NCBI GenBank assembly: GCA_026416295.1
Contig: JAOAFL010000077.1
Span: 1-33,048, forward strand
Length of the DNA stretch: 33,048 bases
Direction: 5' to 3'
Source: Burkholderiales bacterium
GTDB lineage: Bacteria; Pseudomonadota; Gammaproteobacteria; Burkholderiales; SG8-39
Positions within the stretch are counted from its first letter, which is position 1, and the number at the start of each line of letters is the position of its first letter. A program made the position numbers and the translations under genes. This document shows positions 1 through 7,481 of this stretch, in pieces. The notes beneath the pieces are model-generated. The model searched no databases, was not told where the DNA came from, and saw only the letters and a list, made by a program, of their open reading frames with translations.

Positions 1-73
1 CAACCTGCTCGCGATGCGGCCGACCGAGGATCGCGCGCGCCGTCTCGACATGATGCGGCGGCTCGTCGTGCAC
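1..73 (-). CDS. Possible 5' part of a divergent gene, unidentified
   Basis: The minus strand here is open to the window edge in a frame with strongly GC-rich third codon positions. The frame stays open back to a stop near base 150. The only conventional start I can see is a GTG at 71-73, giving about 24 residues before the edge. The peptide resembles no family I recognise. The same codon boundaries on the plus strand are also open, so strand is not certain. The minus strand is preferred because a plus-strand promoter for the next gene sits at 127-155. This may equally be non-coding. Confidence 0.2.
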   Translation of the reverse strand, partial: MHDEPPHHVETARAILGRPHREQV

Positions 74-126
74 CTTGCGCTTTTCGTGCGCGGCAAGCTC
101 GAGGTCGAGCGACTCGGCGAGTTCTG

Positions 127-155
127 TTGCTCGGCGCGACCGCTGCGCCTAGAAT
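127..155 (+). promoter_or_regulatory. Sigma70-type promoter of the lipoyl-carrier gene
   Basis: A -35 hexamer TTGCTC (127-132) and a -10 hexamer TAGAAT (150-155) are separated by 17 bases. Transcription would start near 162. The leader carries a good Shine-Dalgarno AAGGAG at 171-176, twelve bases before the ATG at 189. The same TAGAAT -10 form recurs upstream of the toxin-antitoxin pair, the tRNA and argA in this window. Confidence 0.55.
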
Positions 156-188
156 CGCCCGCGAACGAACAAGGAGAACCCGCGCACC

Positions 189-641
189 ATGGCTGAAGTC
201 CGCGGCTGCCATTTCCCCGACGAGCTGCTCTACGACGTCGACAACCACATCTGGTACCAGGAACTGCCCGACGGCAACGTCAGGCTCGGCATGACGAGCG
301 TCGCCACCGCGATGGCCGGGCAACTGGTCGCGTTCACGCCGAAAAAGGTCGGCCGCTCGGTCGAGGCGGGCAAGTCCTGCGCGACGGTGGAGTCCGGCAA
401 ATGGGTCGGTCCGGCCAAATCGGCGGTCGCGGGCACCGTGGTCGCGGTCAATGACGCGCTCGTCGCAAAACCGTCGCTCGCGAACGAGGACCCCTACGGC
501 GCGGGCTGGCTCGTGGTGATCAAGCCGGCCGACTGGGCGACGGTCAAGGCGGGCCTTACGCCCGGCTCCCAGGTCGCGCCGAAATACGAGGCGAAGATGG
601 CGGCGGACAACTTCGCCGGCTGCGCGCCGGCGTGCAGGTGA
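189..641 (+). CDS. GcvH-like lipoyl carrier protein, probably LbpA type
   Basis: This 150-residue protein has the GcvH lipoyl fold. The lipoylated lysine is K71 in the motif VESGKWVG, where glycine-cleavage H proteins usually read ESVKAAS. GcvH is normally about 125-130 residues; the extra length, the ESGKWVGP motif, the stretch AFTPKKVGRSVEAGKSCATV before it and the cysteine-bearing C-terminus (FAGCAPACR) match what I recall of LbpA. LbpA is the lipoate-binding carrier of the sulfur-oxidising heterodisulfide reductase-like (sHdr) pathway. There is no gcvT or gcvP beside it. The neighbours instead are a probable persulfide-sensing regulator and a lipoate ligase. The alternative is an orphan GcvH serving glycine cleavage. 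The lipoyl-domain assignment is secure; the LbpA assignment is inference. Confidence 0.85.
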   Translation: MAEVRGCHFPDELLYDVDNHIWYQELPDGNVRLGMTSVATAMAGQLVAFTPKKVGRSVEAGKSCATVESGKWVGPAKSAVAGTVVAVNDALVAKPSLANEDPYGAGWLVVIKPADWATVKAGLTPGSQVAPKYEAKMAADNFAGCAPACR

Positions 642-1015
642 CCGAGGCGGCGATGCAGCGCGCGGCGGTCGCCGAAATGAACCTGCAGGAGCTGCAGTCG
701 CGCGCGCTGCGCGCCTCGGGGCTGCTCAAGGCGATGTCGAACCCGGTGCGGCTCATCATCCTCTGCCAGCTCGCTGAAGGCGAGAAATCGGTCGGGGAGC
801 TGGAGCGCGTCGTGGACGTGAGCCAGTCGGCGCTGTCGCAGCACCTTGCGCTGCTGCGCCAACGCGGGATCGTCAGATTCCGGCGCGAGGGCCAGACGAT
901 CTACTACGCGCTCGCCGGCCCCGAGGCGCCGACGCTGCTCGCCGCGCTCTACGCCGTCTATTGCAGCAACATCCGCGGCGCGCGCGCACCGCGCGCACGC
1001 CGCAGGCCGGCCTAG
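632..1015 (+). CDS. ArsR-family regulator, probable persulfide sensor
   Basis: This is a winged-helix ArsR repressor of up to 127 residues. The recognition region reads VSQSALSQHLALLRQRGIV, followed by a wing with RREGQTIYYAL. Counting from the GTG at 632, cysteines lie at C45 (in LIILCQL) and C111 (in YAVYCSN), 66 residues apart. The sensor cysteines of SqrR (C41/C107) and BigR (C42/C108) have the same spacing and form di- or polysulfide bridges with sulfane sulfur. No metal-binding CVC motif of the ArsR/SmtB metal sensors is present. The start is uncertain: GTG 632, GTG 638 (overlapping the upstream TGA as GTGA), ATG 653 and ATG 677 are all possible. It overlaps the lipoyl-carrier gene and is probably co-transcribed with it. 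It shares the palindromic stop CTAG with the convergent gene. Confidence 0.9.
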   Translation: MQVTEAAMQRAAVAEMNLQELQSRALRASGLLKAMSNPVRLIILCQLAEGEKSVGELERVVDVSQSALSQHLALLRQRGIVRFRREGQTIYYALAGPEAPTLLAALYAVYCSNIRGARAPRARRRPA

Positions 1016-1371
1016 TCGGCCGGTTTCGGCACCGGCGGCGAAAGGCAGCCGACCAGCCGCTCGATCCGGAAGCGGTTGAATTCGTTCCAGGCGGCGACGA
1101 CGCGGTCCTCGGCTTGCGCGTCGCCGCTCTTTTCCGCCGCATAGACCGCATCGAGCAGTGCGGCGAGCGGCTCGGCGAGCTCCCTCGTTCGCGTATCGCC
1201 CGGCGTCCAGCCGATGCGCATGCCGGCCTTGCGGAACGCCTCGGCGTCGGGCGCGCGCTGCGCGAGTTCGCGCAGCTTCGCGAGCCGCGCGATGTCCTCG
1301 CGCAGGAGCTGGGCGCGAAAGAGGCTCGTTTCCGCGGCGGCGAGCCGCTCAAGTTCGGCGATGAGCCGCAT
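1012..1371 (-). CDS. Unknown 119-residue helical protein coupled to the lipoate ligase gene
   Basis: I do not recognise a family. The protein is rich in Ala, Arg, Glu and Leu and looks all-helical, with no signal peptide or membrane segment. A single cysteine lies near the C-terminus. The ATG at 1369-1371 has a GGAG Shine-Dalgarno seven bases upstream, and it lies 23 bases inside the end of the ligase-hydrolase gene. This indicates translational coupling and a role tied to that protein. Its stop TAG overlaps the stop of the convergent arsR-type gene in the palindrome CTAG (1012-1015). The reading frame and start are well supported; the function is unknown. Confidence 0.7.
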   Translation of the reverse strand: MRLIAELERLAAAETSLFRAQLLREDIARLAKLRELAQRAPDAEAFRKAGMRIGWTPGDTRTRELAEPLAALLDAVYAAEKSGDAQAEDRVVAAWNEFNRFRIERLVGCLSPPVPKPAD

Positions 1372-3223
1372 CGTTGCGCTCCGAAAGTATGCCGCGGATG
1401 AAGGCGATCGCGGCGGCGAGCACCGGCTCGCGCGCCTGGTGCAGCGGATAGTGCGCGCAGCCCGGAATGCGAAGGACGCGGAGCCGTCCGGGGAGCAGCC
1501 GCGCGAGCGCGGCGATCTGCGCCTCGGAGAAGAATTCGTCGTCCTCGCCCTGGATCGCGAGCACCGGCACGCGCACGCGCCCGACATAGGGTTCGAGCCC
1601 CCAGCCGGCCCCCGGCCCTTCGGCGGTCCAGACCTCGACCAGGCGCGCGAACAGCGCGTCGGTCTTTTCGCCATGGTGGCGGAAAAGCCTCGCGCGCAGG
1701 TCGCCTCGTTCGAATTCCTCGATCTGCCGCCGGATCGCGGCAAGCGTCCGAGCCTCGCGAAAGAGGTGCGGCGAGAGCGCGATCACGCCGCGCACGCGCT
1801 CGGGGTGTTCGCCGGCGCAGGCGAGCGCGATCGAGGCGCCGTCCGATTGCCCGACGAGGATTGCTTCGCGCACTCCGGTCTGTTCGAGCACCTCGGGCAG
1901 CGACACGAGCGCCTCTTCGAGGAGATAGCGGCGCGAGTAAGGCGGCGCGAGCGGCTCGGATTCGCCCGAGCCCCAGCGGTCGTAGACGAGCGCGCCGCAG
2001 CCGGTCGCGCGCGAAAGCCGCTCGGGAACGTCGCGCCAGAGCCGCGCGCTGCCGAGCGCATCGTGCAGGAAAACGAGCGTCGGCGCGCGCTCCGGGCCGG
2101 GGCCGCGCCAGTGCCCGCGCAGCGTTCGCCCCGCCGCGCGCAGATCGCGCTGCGCGAGCGCCTGCTCGATCGCCTCCCGAAAGTCGGCGGGCGTAAGCCC
2201 CACCAGCTCGCACGCCGAGCGCGCAAAGAACGCCTCCACCGCTTCGCCGGCCTGCGCTGCCGCGACACCGCGAAGCGCCGCCTCGAGGTCGTACACCGCG
2301 CGCGGCGGGCTGACGAAAAAGTCGCCGGTGACGAGCGCTTCCCGGATGCGCCGGCCCGGCCCTTCGAGCCGCAGGTCGGCGCGCACGGTCCCGCCGCGGC
2401 GAAAGAGGGTTGCCGATACCTGCGGGGCCTCGCTCCCCGGCGCATCGAGCAGGCCCACGAACGCCTCGGTGCCGAACTGCTCTTCGAGCAGCCGCTCGGC
2501 GAGCCGCTCCTCGTACTCGGTCGCCTCGGCCCACTCGGGCGCAAGGCCGAGTTCTTCGCGAAAGCCTTCGAGCAGGGCCGCCTGGACCTCCTCGATCGCC
2601 GGCCGGCGTCCCATCGCCTCGGCGAGGGTGACGACGCGCCGGCGCGCGTCGTCCAGCTCCCGGCGCGCGAGCTTTTCCACCGGCACGCGCAGCACCTCGA
2701 TCATGCGCGCCGGGTCGAAGTCGACGAGGAGCGTTCCCTGGAAGAAGAGCGTTCCGCCCTCGACGAGCCCGCCGGTGCCGCTTACCTTGCGGCCGCCGAT
2801 CTCGATGTCGTTGCGCGGGCGGAATTCGGCGGCGACCCCGAGGCGGCGAAGCCCGGCGGCTGCGGCGCGGCAGAGGCGCGCGGCGGCCGAGCCGAGATCG
2901 CCTCCGACGGCACCGCGCGGTAGCACCAGTTCCCAGCCGAGCACGCCCTCGTCGAGGTAAAGGCCGCCGCCGCCGGTGATGCGGCGACCCACTTCGATTC
3001 CGTGCCGCGCGCAGTACTCGAGCCGCACCTCGTGCGAGAGCATCTGGTGCAGCCCGACGAGCGCCGAGGGTCGAAAGCGAAGGAACCGGATCGTGTCGGG
3101 GATGCGGCGCGCCGCATGCGCCTCGACGAGCGCCTGATCGAACGCGACGTTCGCGCGGCCGCCGCGCATTCCGGTGTCGATCACCCGCACCGGGCGGCGG
3201 CCTTGCGGCGCTGGCGCGTTCAT
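1349..3223 (-). CDS. Lipoate-protein ligase fused to an alpha/beta hydrolase
   Basis: This 624-residue protein carries two enzymes. Residues about 10-240 form a biotin/lipoate ligase (BPL/LPL) catalytic domain, with RRITGGGG at 80-87 in place of the usual RRxSGGGxVxHD and the active-site lysine K146 in GGRKVSGTGG. Residues about 240-350 resemble the accessory domain of bacterial lipoate ligases. Residues about 365-624 are an alpha/beta hydrolase: nucleophile elbow GQSDG with S460, acid D561 or D562 in GEDDEFF, and H591 in GCAHYPLH. The ligase would activate lipoate or octanoate with ATP and attach it to a carrier such as the nearby lipoyl protein. The hydrolase could release or supply lipoyl groups, but that is speculation. 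The gene lies 10 bases after the dehydrogenase gene and overlaps the next small gene. The fusion is continuous in one frame with no sign of a frameshift. Confidence 0.88.
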   Translation of the reverse strand: MNAPAPQGRRPVRVIDTGMRGGRANVAFDQALVEAHAARRIPDTIRFLRFRPSALVGLHQMLSHEVRLEYCARHGIEVGRRITGGGGLYLDEGVLGWELVLPRGAVGGDLGSAAARLCRAAAAGLRRLGVAAEFRPRNDIEIGGRKVSGTGGLVEGGTLFFQGTLLVDFDPARMIEVLRVPVEKLARRELDDARRRVVTLAEAMGRRPAIEEVQAALLEGFREELGLAPEWAEATEYEERLAERLLEEQFGTEAFVGLLDAPGSEAPQVSATLFRRGGTVRADLRLEGPGRRIREALVTGDFFVSPPRAVYDLEAALRGVAAAQAGEAVEAFFARSACELVGLTPADFREAIEQALAQRDLRAAGRTLRGHWRGPGPERAPTLVFLHDALGSARLWRDVPERLSRATGCGALVYDRWGSGESEPLAPPYSRRYLLEEALVSLPEVLEQTGVREAILVGQSDGASIALACAGEHPERVRGVIALSPHLFREARTLAAIRRQIEEFERGDLRARLFRHHGEKTDALFARLVEVWTAEGPGAGWGLEPYVGRVRVPVLAIQGEDDEFFSEAQIAALARLLPGRLRVLRIPGCAHYPLHQAREPVLAAAIAFIRGILSERNDAAHRRT

Positions 3224-3233
3224 CGGCGCGCGC

Positions 3234-4013
3234 CTAGAACGTGCCCGGGTAGGCGCCGCCGTCGATGAGCAGGTTCTGGCCGGTGATGTAGCCGGCGTGG
3301 CTGCTCGCGAGGAACGCGCAGGCCGCGCCGAACTCCTCGATCGTACCGAAGCGCTTCGCCGGGATCGCCTGCTCGAGCGCCGCCTTCACTTCCTCCGGCG
3401 TCCTGCCCTGGCGGCGCGCGTTGAATTCGGTGTTCTGCCTCAGCCGGTCGGTCCAGAAGCGGCCGGGCAGGAGGTTGTTGATCGTGACGTTGTGCTGCGC
3501 GACCTGGCGCGCAAGGCCCGCGACGAACCCGGTGAGCCCCGAGCGCGCGCCGTTCGAGAGCCCGAGTTCGGCGATCGGCATCTTCACCGCGCCGGAGGTG
3601 ATGTTGACGATGCGGCCGAAGCGGCGCCGGATCATGCCGTCGAGCGTCGCGCGGATCATCTCGATCGGCGCGAGCATGTTGGCGTCCAGGGCCTTCAGCC
3701 AGTCCTCCCGCGTCCAGTCGCGAAAATCGCCCGGCGGCGGCCCGCCGGCGTTGTTCACGAGGATGTCCGGCTCGGGGCACGCCGCGAGCGCCGCCGCACG
3801 GCCCTCCGGGGTGGCGATGTCGCCGGCGACCGCGGTCACCGAGACGCCGGTCGCGCGGCGGATTTCGTCGGCGGTCGCCTCGAGCGCCTCGCGCCCGCGC
3901 GCGGTGATGACGAGATTCGCGCCCTCGCGCGCGAGCGCCATCGCGCAGCCCTTGCCGAGGCCCTTCGAGGCCGCGCAGACGAGCGCCGTCTTTCCGCGGA
4001 TTCCGAGGTCCAT
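3234..4013 (-). CDS. Short-chain dehydrogenase/reductase with a degenerate catalytic site
   Basis: This 259-residue SDR has a Rossmann fold with the cofactor motif CAASKGLGKG (residues 13-22) and NNAG at 87-90. The catalytic serine is in place (S140, in NITS). The usual YxxxK is replaced by S153 and R157 in the stretch LGLSNGARSGLTGF. Both catalytic Tyr and Lys are therefore missing at the classical positions. I recall a SDR subfamily that keeps this SNGAR variant, so this is probably a conserved feature rather than an error. The substrate is unknown; automatic annotation would call it 3-oxoacyl-ACP reductase-like. A strong Shine-Dalgarno (AGGAGG) overlaps the stop codon of the upstream ATPase gene, which implies one transcript with it and with the ligase-hydrolase. 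Confidence 0.9.
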   Translation of the reverse strand: MDLGIRGKTALVCAASKGLGKGCAMALAREGANLVITARGREALEATADEIRRATGVSVTAVAGDIATPEGRAAALAACPEPDILVNNAGGPPPGDFRDWTREDWLKALDANMLAPIEMIRATLDGMIRRRFGRIVNITSGAVKMPIAELGLSNGARSGLTGFVAGLARQVAQHNVTINNLLPGRFWTDRLRQNTEFNARRQGRTPEEVKAALEQAIPAKRFGTIEEFGAACAFLASSHAGYITGQNLLIDGGAYPGTF

Positions 4014-4024
4014 CGCGATGCCTC

Positions 4025-5488
4025 CTAGCGTCGCTTGCCGAGGATCGAGCCGAGCACGCCGCGCAGCACCTGCCGGCCGATTTCCGAGCCGATCTGGCGC
4101 GCGGCGCTGTGCGCGACCGACTCGAGGATCCCCCTCGACTGGCGACCGCCGCGCGGGCCGGTGCGCCCGAAGAGCAGGTCGCGGACCGCGCCGAGCGCCG
4201 AGGGCGCCTGCGCGTCGGCTGCGCGCCCTTTCAACTTCTCGTAGGCCGACTCGCGGTCGACCGGCTGGTCGTATTTGCCCGCAAGCGGCGAGGACGCAAG
4301 GAGCGCGCGGCGCTCGGCCTCGGAGATCGGGCCGAGGTGACTTGCCGGCGGCACGACGAGCGCGCGCTCGACCACGTTCGGCCTGCCCTTTTCGTCGAGG
4401 AAGGAGACGAGCGCCTCGCCGACCGCAAGCTCCGTGATCGCGCGCTCGACATCGAGGCGGGGGTTCGCGCGCAAAGTGCTCGCCGCCGACTTCACCGCCT
4501 TCTGGTCGCGGGGGGTGAAGGCGCGCAGCGCGTGCTGCACGCGGTTACCGAGCTGCCCGAGCACCGACTCCGGGATGTCGAGCGGGTTCTGGGTGACGAA
4601 ATAGACGCCGACGCCCTTCGAGCGGATGAGCCGCACCACCTGCTCGATCTTCTCGAGAAGCGCCTTCGGCGCCTCGTCGAACAGAAGGTGCGCCTCGTCG
4701 AAGAAGAAGACGAGCTTCGGCTTCTCCGGGTCGCCGACTTCCGGCAGGTTCTCGAAGAGCTCCGCGAGCATCCACAGCAGGAACGTGCTGTAGAGCTTCG
4801 GCGAATTCATCAGCCGGTCGGCGGCGAGGATGTTGACCGTTCCGCGGCCGCCCACGGTGCGCATGAGGTCCGCGATCTCCAGCATCGGTTCGCCGAAGAA
4901 GCGGTCGGCGCCCTGGTTTTCGAGCGCAAGAAGCGCCCTCTGGATCGCGCCGATCGAGGCGGCGGAGATGTTCCCGTACTGCGTGGTGAACTGCGCGGCG
5001 TTCTCGCCGACGTGCTGCAGCATCGCGCGCAGGTCCTTGAGATCGAGGAGCAGCAGCCCGGAGTCGTCGGCGATCCGGAAGACGAGATTTAGCACGCCCT
5101 CCTGCACCTCGTTGAGGCCGAGCATCCGCGCAAGAAGGAGCGGCCCCATGTCGGAGACGGTCGCGCGCACCGGGTGCCCATGCTCGCCGAAGACGTCCCA
5201 GAAGACGACCGGACACGCCTCCCAGCGCGGCTCGATCTGCAGCGCCTTGAAGCGCTCGACGACCTTCGGGTTCGCGCCCCCTGCTTTGGCAAGACCCGAG
5301 AGGTCGCCCTTGATGTCGGCCATGAAGACGGGAACGCCGATCGCCGAGAACGCGTGCGCCATCGTCTGCAGCGTCACCGTCTTTCCGGTGCCGGTCGCGC
5401 CGGCGACCAGGCCGTGGCGGTTGGCGAGCGCCGGAAGCAGGCAAAGCGCGGTCTTTCCCGCCTTGGCGATCAGAAGCGGCTCGGCCAT
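4025..5488 (-). CDS. HerA-like ATPase of the DUF853 (YjgR) family
   Basis: This protein of about 487 residues belongs to the DUF853/helicase HerA-like family (E. coli YjgR, about 500 residues). It has a Walker A motif GATGTGKT near the N-terminus, a Walker B motif [14 protein letters not shown] in the middle, and the family's [30 protein letters not shown] segment. The C-terminus is basic and Gly/Arg-rich. The family is a set of predicted FtsK/HerA-type ATPases with no firmly established role. ATG 5488 (MAEPLL) and ATG 5494 (MPMAEP) are both possible starts. Only 12-18 bases separate it from the divergent yebC, so its promoter must lie in that AT island or inside yebC. It is the first gene of a four-gene minus-strand unit. 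Confidence 0.9.
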   Translation of the reverse strand: MAEPLLIAKAGKTALCLLPALANRHGLVAGATGTGKTVTLQTMAHAFSAIGVPVFMADIKGDLSGLAKAGGANPKVVERFKALQIEPRWEACPVVFWDVFGEHGHPVRATVSDMGPLLLARMLGLNEVQEGVLNLVFRIADDSGLLLLDLKDLRAMLQHVGENAAQFTTQYGNISAASIGAIQRALLALENQGADRFFGEPMLEIADLMRTVGGRGTVNILAADRLMNSPKLYSTFLLWMLAELFENLPEVGDPEKPKLVFFFDEAHLLFDEAPKALLEKIEQVVRLIRSKGVGVYFVTQNPLDIPESVLGQLGNRVQHALRAFTPRDQKAVKSAASTLRANPRLDVERAITELAVGEALVSFLDEKGRPNVVERALVVPPASHLGPISEAERRALLASSPLAGKYDQPVDRESAYEKLKGRAADAQAPSALGAVRDLLFGRTGPRGGRQSRGILESVAHSAARQIGSEIGRQVLRGVLGSILGKRR

Positions 5489-5492
5489 GGGC

Positions 5493-5504
5493 ATTAAAAT
5501 TATG
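5493..5504. promoter_or_regulatory. AT island between divergent yebC and HerA-like gene, overlapping -10 elements
   Basis: The start codons of yebC (5507) and the HerA-like gene (5488 or 5494) are almost back to back. The only AT-rich sequence is ATTAAAATTATG. On the plus strand it contains TAAAAT (5495-5500), six bases before the yebC ATG. On the minus strand it reads CATAAT (5499-5504), a few bases before the ATPase start. Neither gene has a Shine-Dalgarno. I see no good -35 on either side. If these are the promoters, both mRNAs would be leaderless or nearly so. Confidence 0.35.
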
Positions 5505-5506
5505 GC

Positions 5507-6235
5507 ATGGCGGGTCACAGCAAGTGGGCGAACATCAAGCACCGCAAGGCCGCGGCCGACGCGAAAAAAGGCCGGATCTTCACGCGGCTCATCCGCGAGA
5601 TCACGGTGGCGGCACGGCTCGGCGGCGGCGACCCGGGCGCGAACCCGCGCCTTCGGCTCGCGCTCGAAAAGGCGCGCGACGCGAACCTTTCGAAGGACGC
5701 GATCCAGCGCGCGATCCAGCGCGGCACCGGCGAGCTCGAAGGCGCAGCCTACGAGGAGGTGCGCTACGAGGGCTACGGGCCGGCGGGCGCGGCGGTGATG
5801 GTGGACTGCCTCACCGACAACCGCACGCGCACGGTCGCCGAGGTGCGCCATGCATTCACGAAGAACGGCGGCAACCTCGGCGCCGACGGCTCGGTCGCGT
5901 ATCTCTTCCGGCACTGCGGGCAGTTCGTCTTCGCGCCCGGAACGCCGGAAGACAGGGTGATGGAGGCGGCGATCGAGGCCGGCGCCGACGATGTCGTCAC
6001 GAACGACGACGGCTCGATCGAGGTGGTCTGCGCGCCGGCCGAGTTCGAAAAAGTGAAGGCGGCGCTGGAAAAATCGGGCCTCAAGCCAGAACTCGCCGAG
6101 ATCACGATGAAGCCGCAGAGCGAGGTGACGCTCGCGGGCGAGGAGGCGGTGCGCATGCGGCGGCTGCTCGAGGCGCTCGAGGCGCTCGACGACGTGCAGA
6201 ACGTCTACACCACCGCCGCGCTCGAGGCGGCGTGA
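5507..6235 (+). CDS. yebC: YebC/TACO1-family translation and transcription regulator
   Basis: The 242-residue protein begins with the hallmark [18 protein letters not shown]. It shows the family's three-domain pattern, with the acidic pocket around [24 protein letters not shown] and [15 protein letters not shown]. YebC proteins act in the cytoplasm. Members bind DNA as regulators, and related YebC proteins help ribosomes through proline stretches. The gene overlaps ruvC by GTGA, the usual yebC-ruvCAB arrangement in proteobacteria. No Shine-Dalgarno precedes the ATG. Confidence 0.97.
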   Translation: MAGHSKWANIKHRKAAADAKKGRIFTRLIREITVAARLGGGDPGANPRLRLALEKARDANLSKDAIQRAIQRGTGELEGAAYEEVRYEGYGPAGAAVMVDCLTDNRTRTVAEVRHAFTKNGGNLGADGSVAYLFRHCGQFVFAPGTPEDRVMEAAIEAGADDVVTNDDGSIEVVCAPAEFEKVKAALEKSGLKPELAEITMKPQSEVTLAGEEAVRMRRLLEALEALDDVQNVYTTAALEAA

Positions 6236-6747
6236 GAGTCCTCGGGATCGACCCGGGACTGCGAGCGACCGGTTTCGGCGTCATCGAGCGCGCGGGCGGG
6301 CGGCTGCGCTACCTTGCGAGCGGCACGGTGCGCTCGGGGACAGGCGACCTCGCCGCGCGGCTGAAGGTCCTGCTCGAGGAACTCGGCGAGGTCATCCGGC
6401 GCGCCAATCCGACCGAGGTCGCGATCGAGAAGGTCTTCGTCAACGCGAACCCGCAATCGACCCTCGCGCTCGGTCAGGCGCGCGGCACCGCGATCTGCGC
6501 CGCGGTGCTCGCCGGGCTGCCGGTCGCCGAGTACACCGCGCTCCAGGTCAAGCAGGCGGTGGTCGGAAACGGCCACGCCTCGAAGGCGCAGGTGCAGCAC
6601 ATGGTGAAGCGGCTGCTCGCGCTGCCGGGCGACCCGAGCCCGGATGCGGCGGATGCGCTCGCCTGCGCGATCTGTCACGCGCACGGCGCAGGGCGCGGCC
6701 GCTATACGCTGCGCGGGCGCAGGCTGCGCCGCGGCCGGCTGCTGTGA
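6232..6747 (+). CDS. ruvC: Holliday junction resolvase RuvC
   Basis: The 171-residue endonuclease starts at GTG 6232, which overlaps the yebC stop as GTGA. The four catalytic acids fall at exactly the E. coli positions: D7 in LGIDPG, E66 in AIEKVF, D138 and D141 in PDAADALA. RuvC cuts Holliday junctions symmetrically, working with the RuvAB branch-migration motor encoded downstream. The C-terminal tail is basic. Start choice is fixed by the LGIDPG motif, which must follow directly. Confidence 0.97.
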   Translation: MRVLGIDPGLRATGFGVIERAGGRLRYLASGTVRSGTGDLAARLKVLLEELGEVIRRANPTEVAIEKVFVNANPQSTLALGQARGTAICAAVLAGLPVAEYTALQVKQAVVGNGHASKAQVQHMVKRLLALPGDPSPDAADALACAICHAHGAGRGRYTLRGRRLRRGRLL

Positions 6748-6772
6748 GCGGCGCAACCCGCGGAAAACGCCG

Positions 6773-6838
6773 ATGAGAAACCGCACGCCGCAGCAGGCGC
6801 CGGGCTCGATCGAGGCGAGGAAGGAGCGCCGTCGGTGA
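6773..6838 (+). CDS. Possible 21-residue leader peptide before ruvA
   Basis: The 87-base gap between ruvC and ruvA contains an ATG at 6773 that opens a 21-codon frame rich in Arg. Its TGA (6836-6838) overlaps the ruvA GTG start (6835-6837). The geometry is that of translational coupling, the same GTGA overlap used elsewhere in this window. No Shine-Dalgarno is visible before the ATG, and the sequence may be chance. The ruvA Shine-Dalgarno (AAGGAG) lies inside this frame. Confidence 0.2.
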   Translation: MRNRTPQQAPGSIEARKERRR

Positions 6839-7410
6839 TCGGACGGCTGAGCGGCCGGCTCGCCGCGAAGCACCCGCCGCAGGTGCTGGTCGAGGTGGGC
6901 GGCGTCGCCTACGAGGTGGACGTGCCGATGAGCACGTTCTATGCGCTGCCGGCGACCGGCGAGCCGGTGACGCTGCATACGCACCTCGTCGTGCGCGAGG
7001 ACGCGCACCAGCTCTACGGCTTCGCGACGCTCGAGGAGCGCGCGGCGTTTCGCGAACTCATCCGCATCTCGGGGATCGGCGTGCGCACGGCGCTTGCGGT
7101 GCTCTCGGGGCTGTCGGTCGCGGAGCTTGCGCAGGCGGTCGCGCTCCAGGAGCCGGCGCGGCTCACGAGAATCCCCGGGATCGGCAAGAAGACCGCCGAG
7201 CGGCTCCTGCTCGAGCTGAAAGGCCGGCTCGCGGAGGCGCTTCCCGCGCCGACCGAGGCCGCCGGCGAGGGCGCGGGCGACATCCTCAACGCGCTCGTCG
7301 CGCTCGGCTACAGCGAAAGGGAGGCGCGCGCGGCGATGAAAGCGCTGCCCGCCGGCGTCGGCGTCGCCGAGGGGATTCGCCAGGCGTTGAAGGCGCTCGC
7401 GCGCGGCTGA
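6835..7410 (+). CDS. ruvA: Holliday junction DNA helicase subunit RuvA
   Basis: The 191-residue protein starts at GTG 6835 with AAGGAG about ten bases upstream. It has the N-terminal OB fold (MIGRLSGRL), two helix-hairpin-helix motifs ([17 protein letters not shown] and [17 protein letters not shown]), and a C-terminal RuvB-binding domain with [15 protein letters not shown]. It forms the tetramer that holds the four-way junction and loads RuvB. In many genomes ruvB follows directly; here a toxin-antitoxin pair lies between the two. Confidence 0.97.
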   Translation: MIGRLSGRLAAKHPPQVLVEVGGVAYEVDVPMSTFYALPATGEPVTLHTHLVVREDAHQLYGFATLEERAAFRELIRISGIGVRTALAVLSGLSVAELAQAVALQEPARLTRIPGIGKKTAERLLLELKGRLAEALPAPTEAAGEGAGDILNALVALGYSEREARAAMKALPAGVGVAEGIRQALKALARG

Positions 7411-7425
7411 AGCCGCCGCGCGCGT

Positions 7426-7454
7426 TTGACCCCCCTGTGGCCGGGCCCTAGAAT
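7426..7454 (+). promoter_or_regulatory. Sigma70-type promoter of the toxin-antitoxin pair
   Basis: A -35 TTGACC (7426-7431) and a -10 TAGAAT (7449-7454) are 17 bases apart. This is one of the best promoter matches in the window. It sits just after the ruvA stop and about 28 bases before the antitoxin GTG. It could also drive ruvB, which is coupled to the toxin gene. Antitoxin-mediated repression of it would be typical of the family, but I cannot identify a clear operator. Confidence 0.6.
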
Positions 7455-7481
7455 CGTCTGCCCAAATTCCTGACCAGGCCG

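Noticed and set aside
14-196. Plus-strand 60-codon frame before the lipoyl-carrier gene
   Set aside because: It runs through the promoter and Shine-Dalgarno of the carrier gene and overlaps its start; its second half has no protein-like character.
1214-2923. Plus-strand open frame of 569 codons opposite the ligase-hydrolase
   Set aside because: It has no recognisable domain, while the minus-strand frame carries both ligase and hydrolase motifs.
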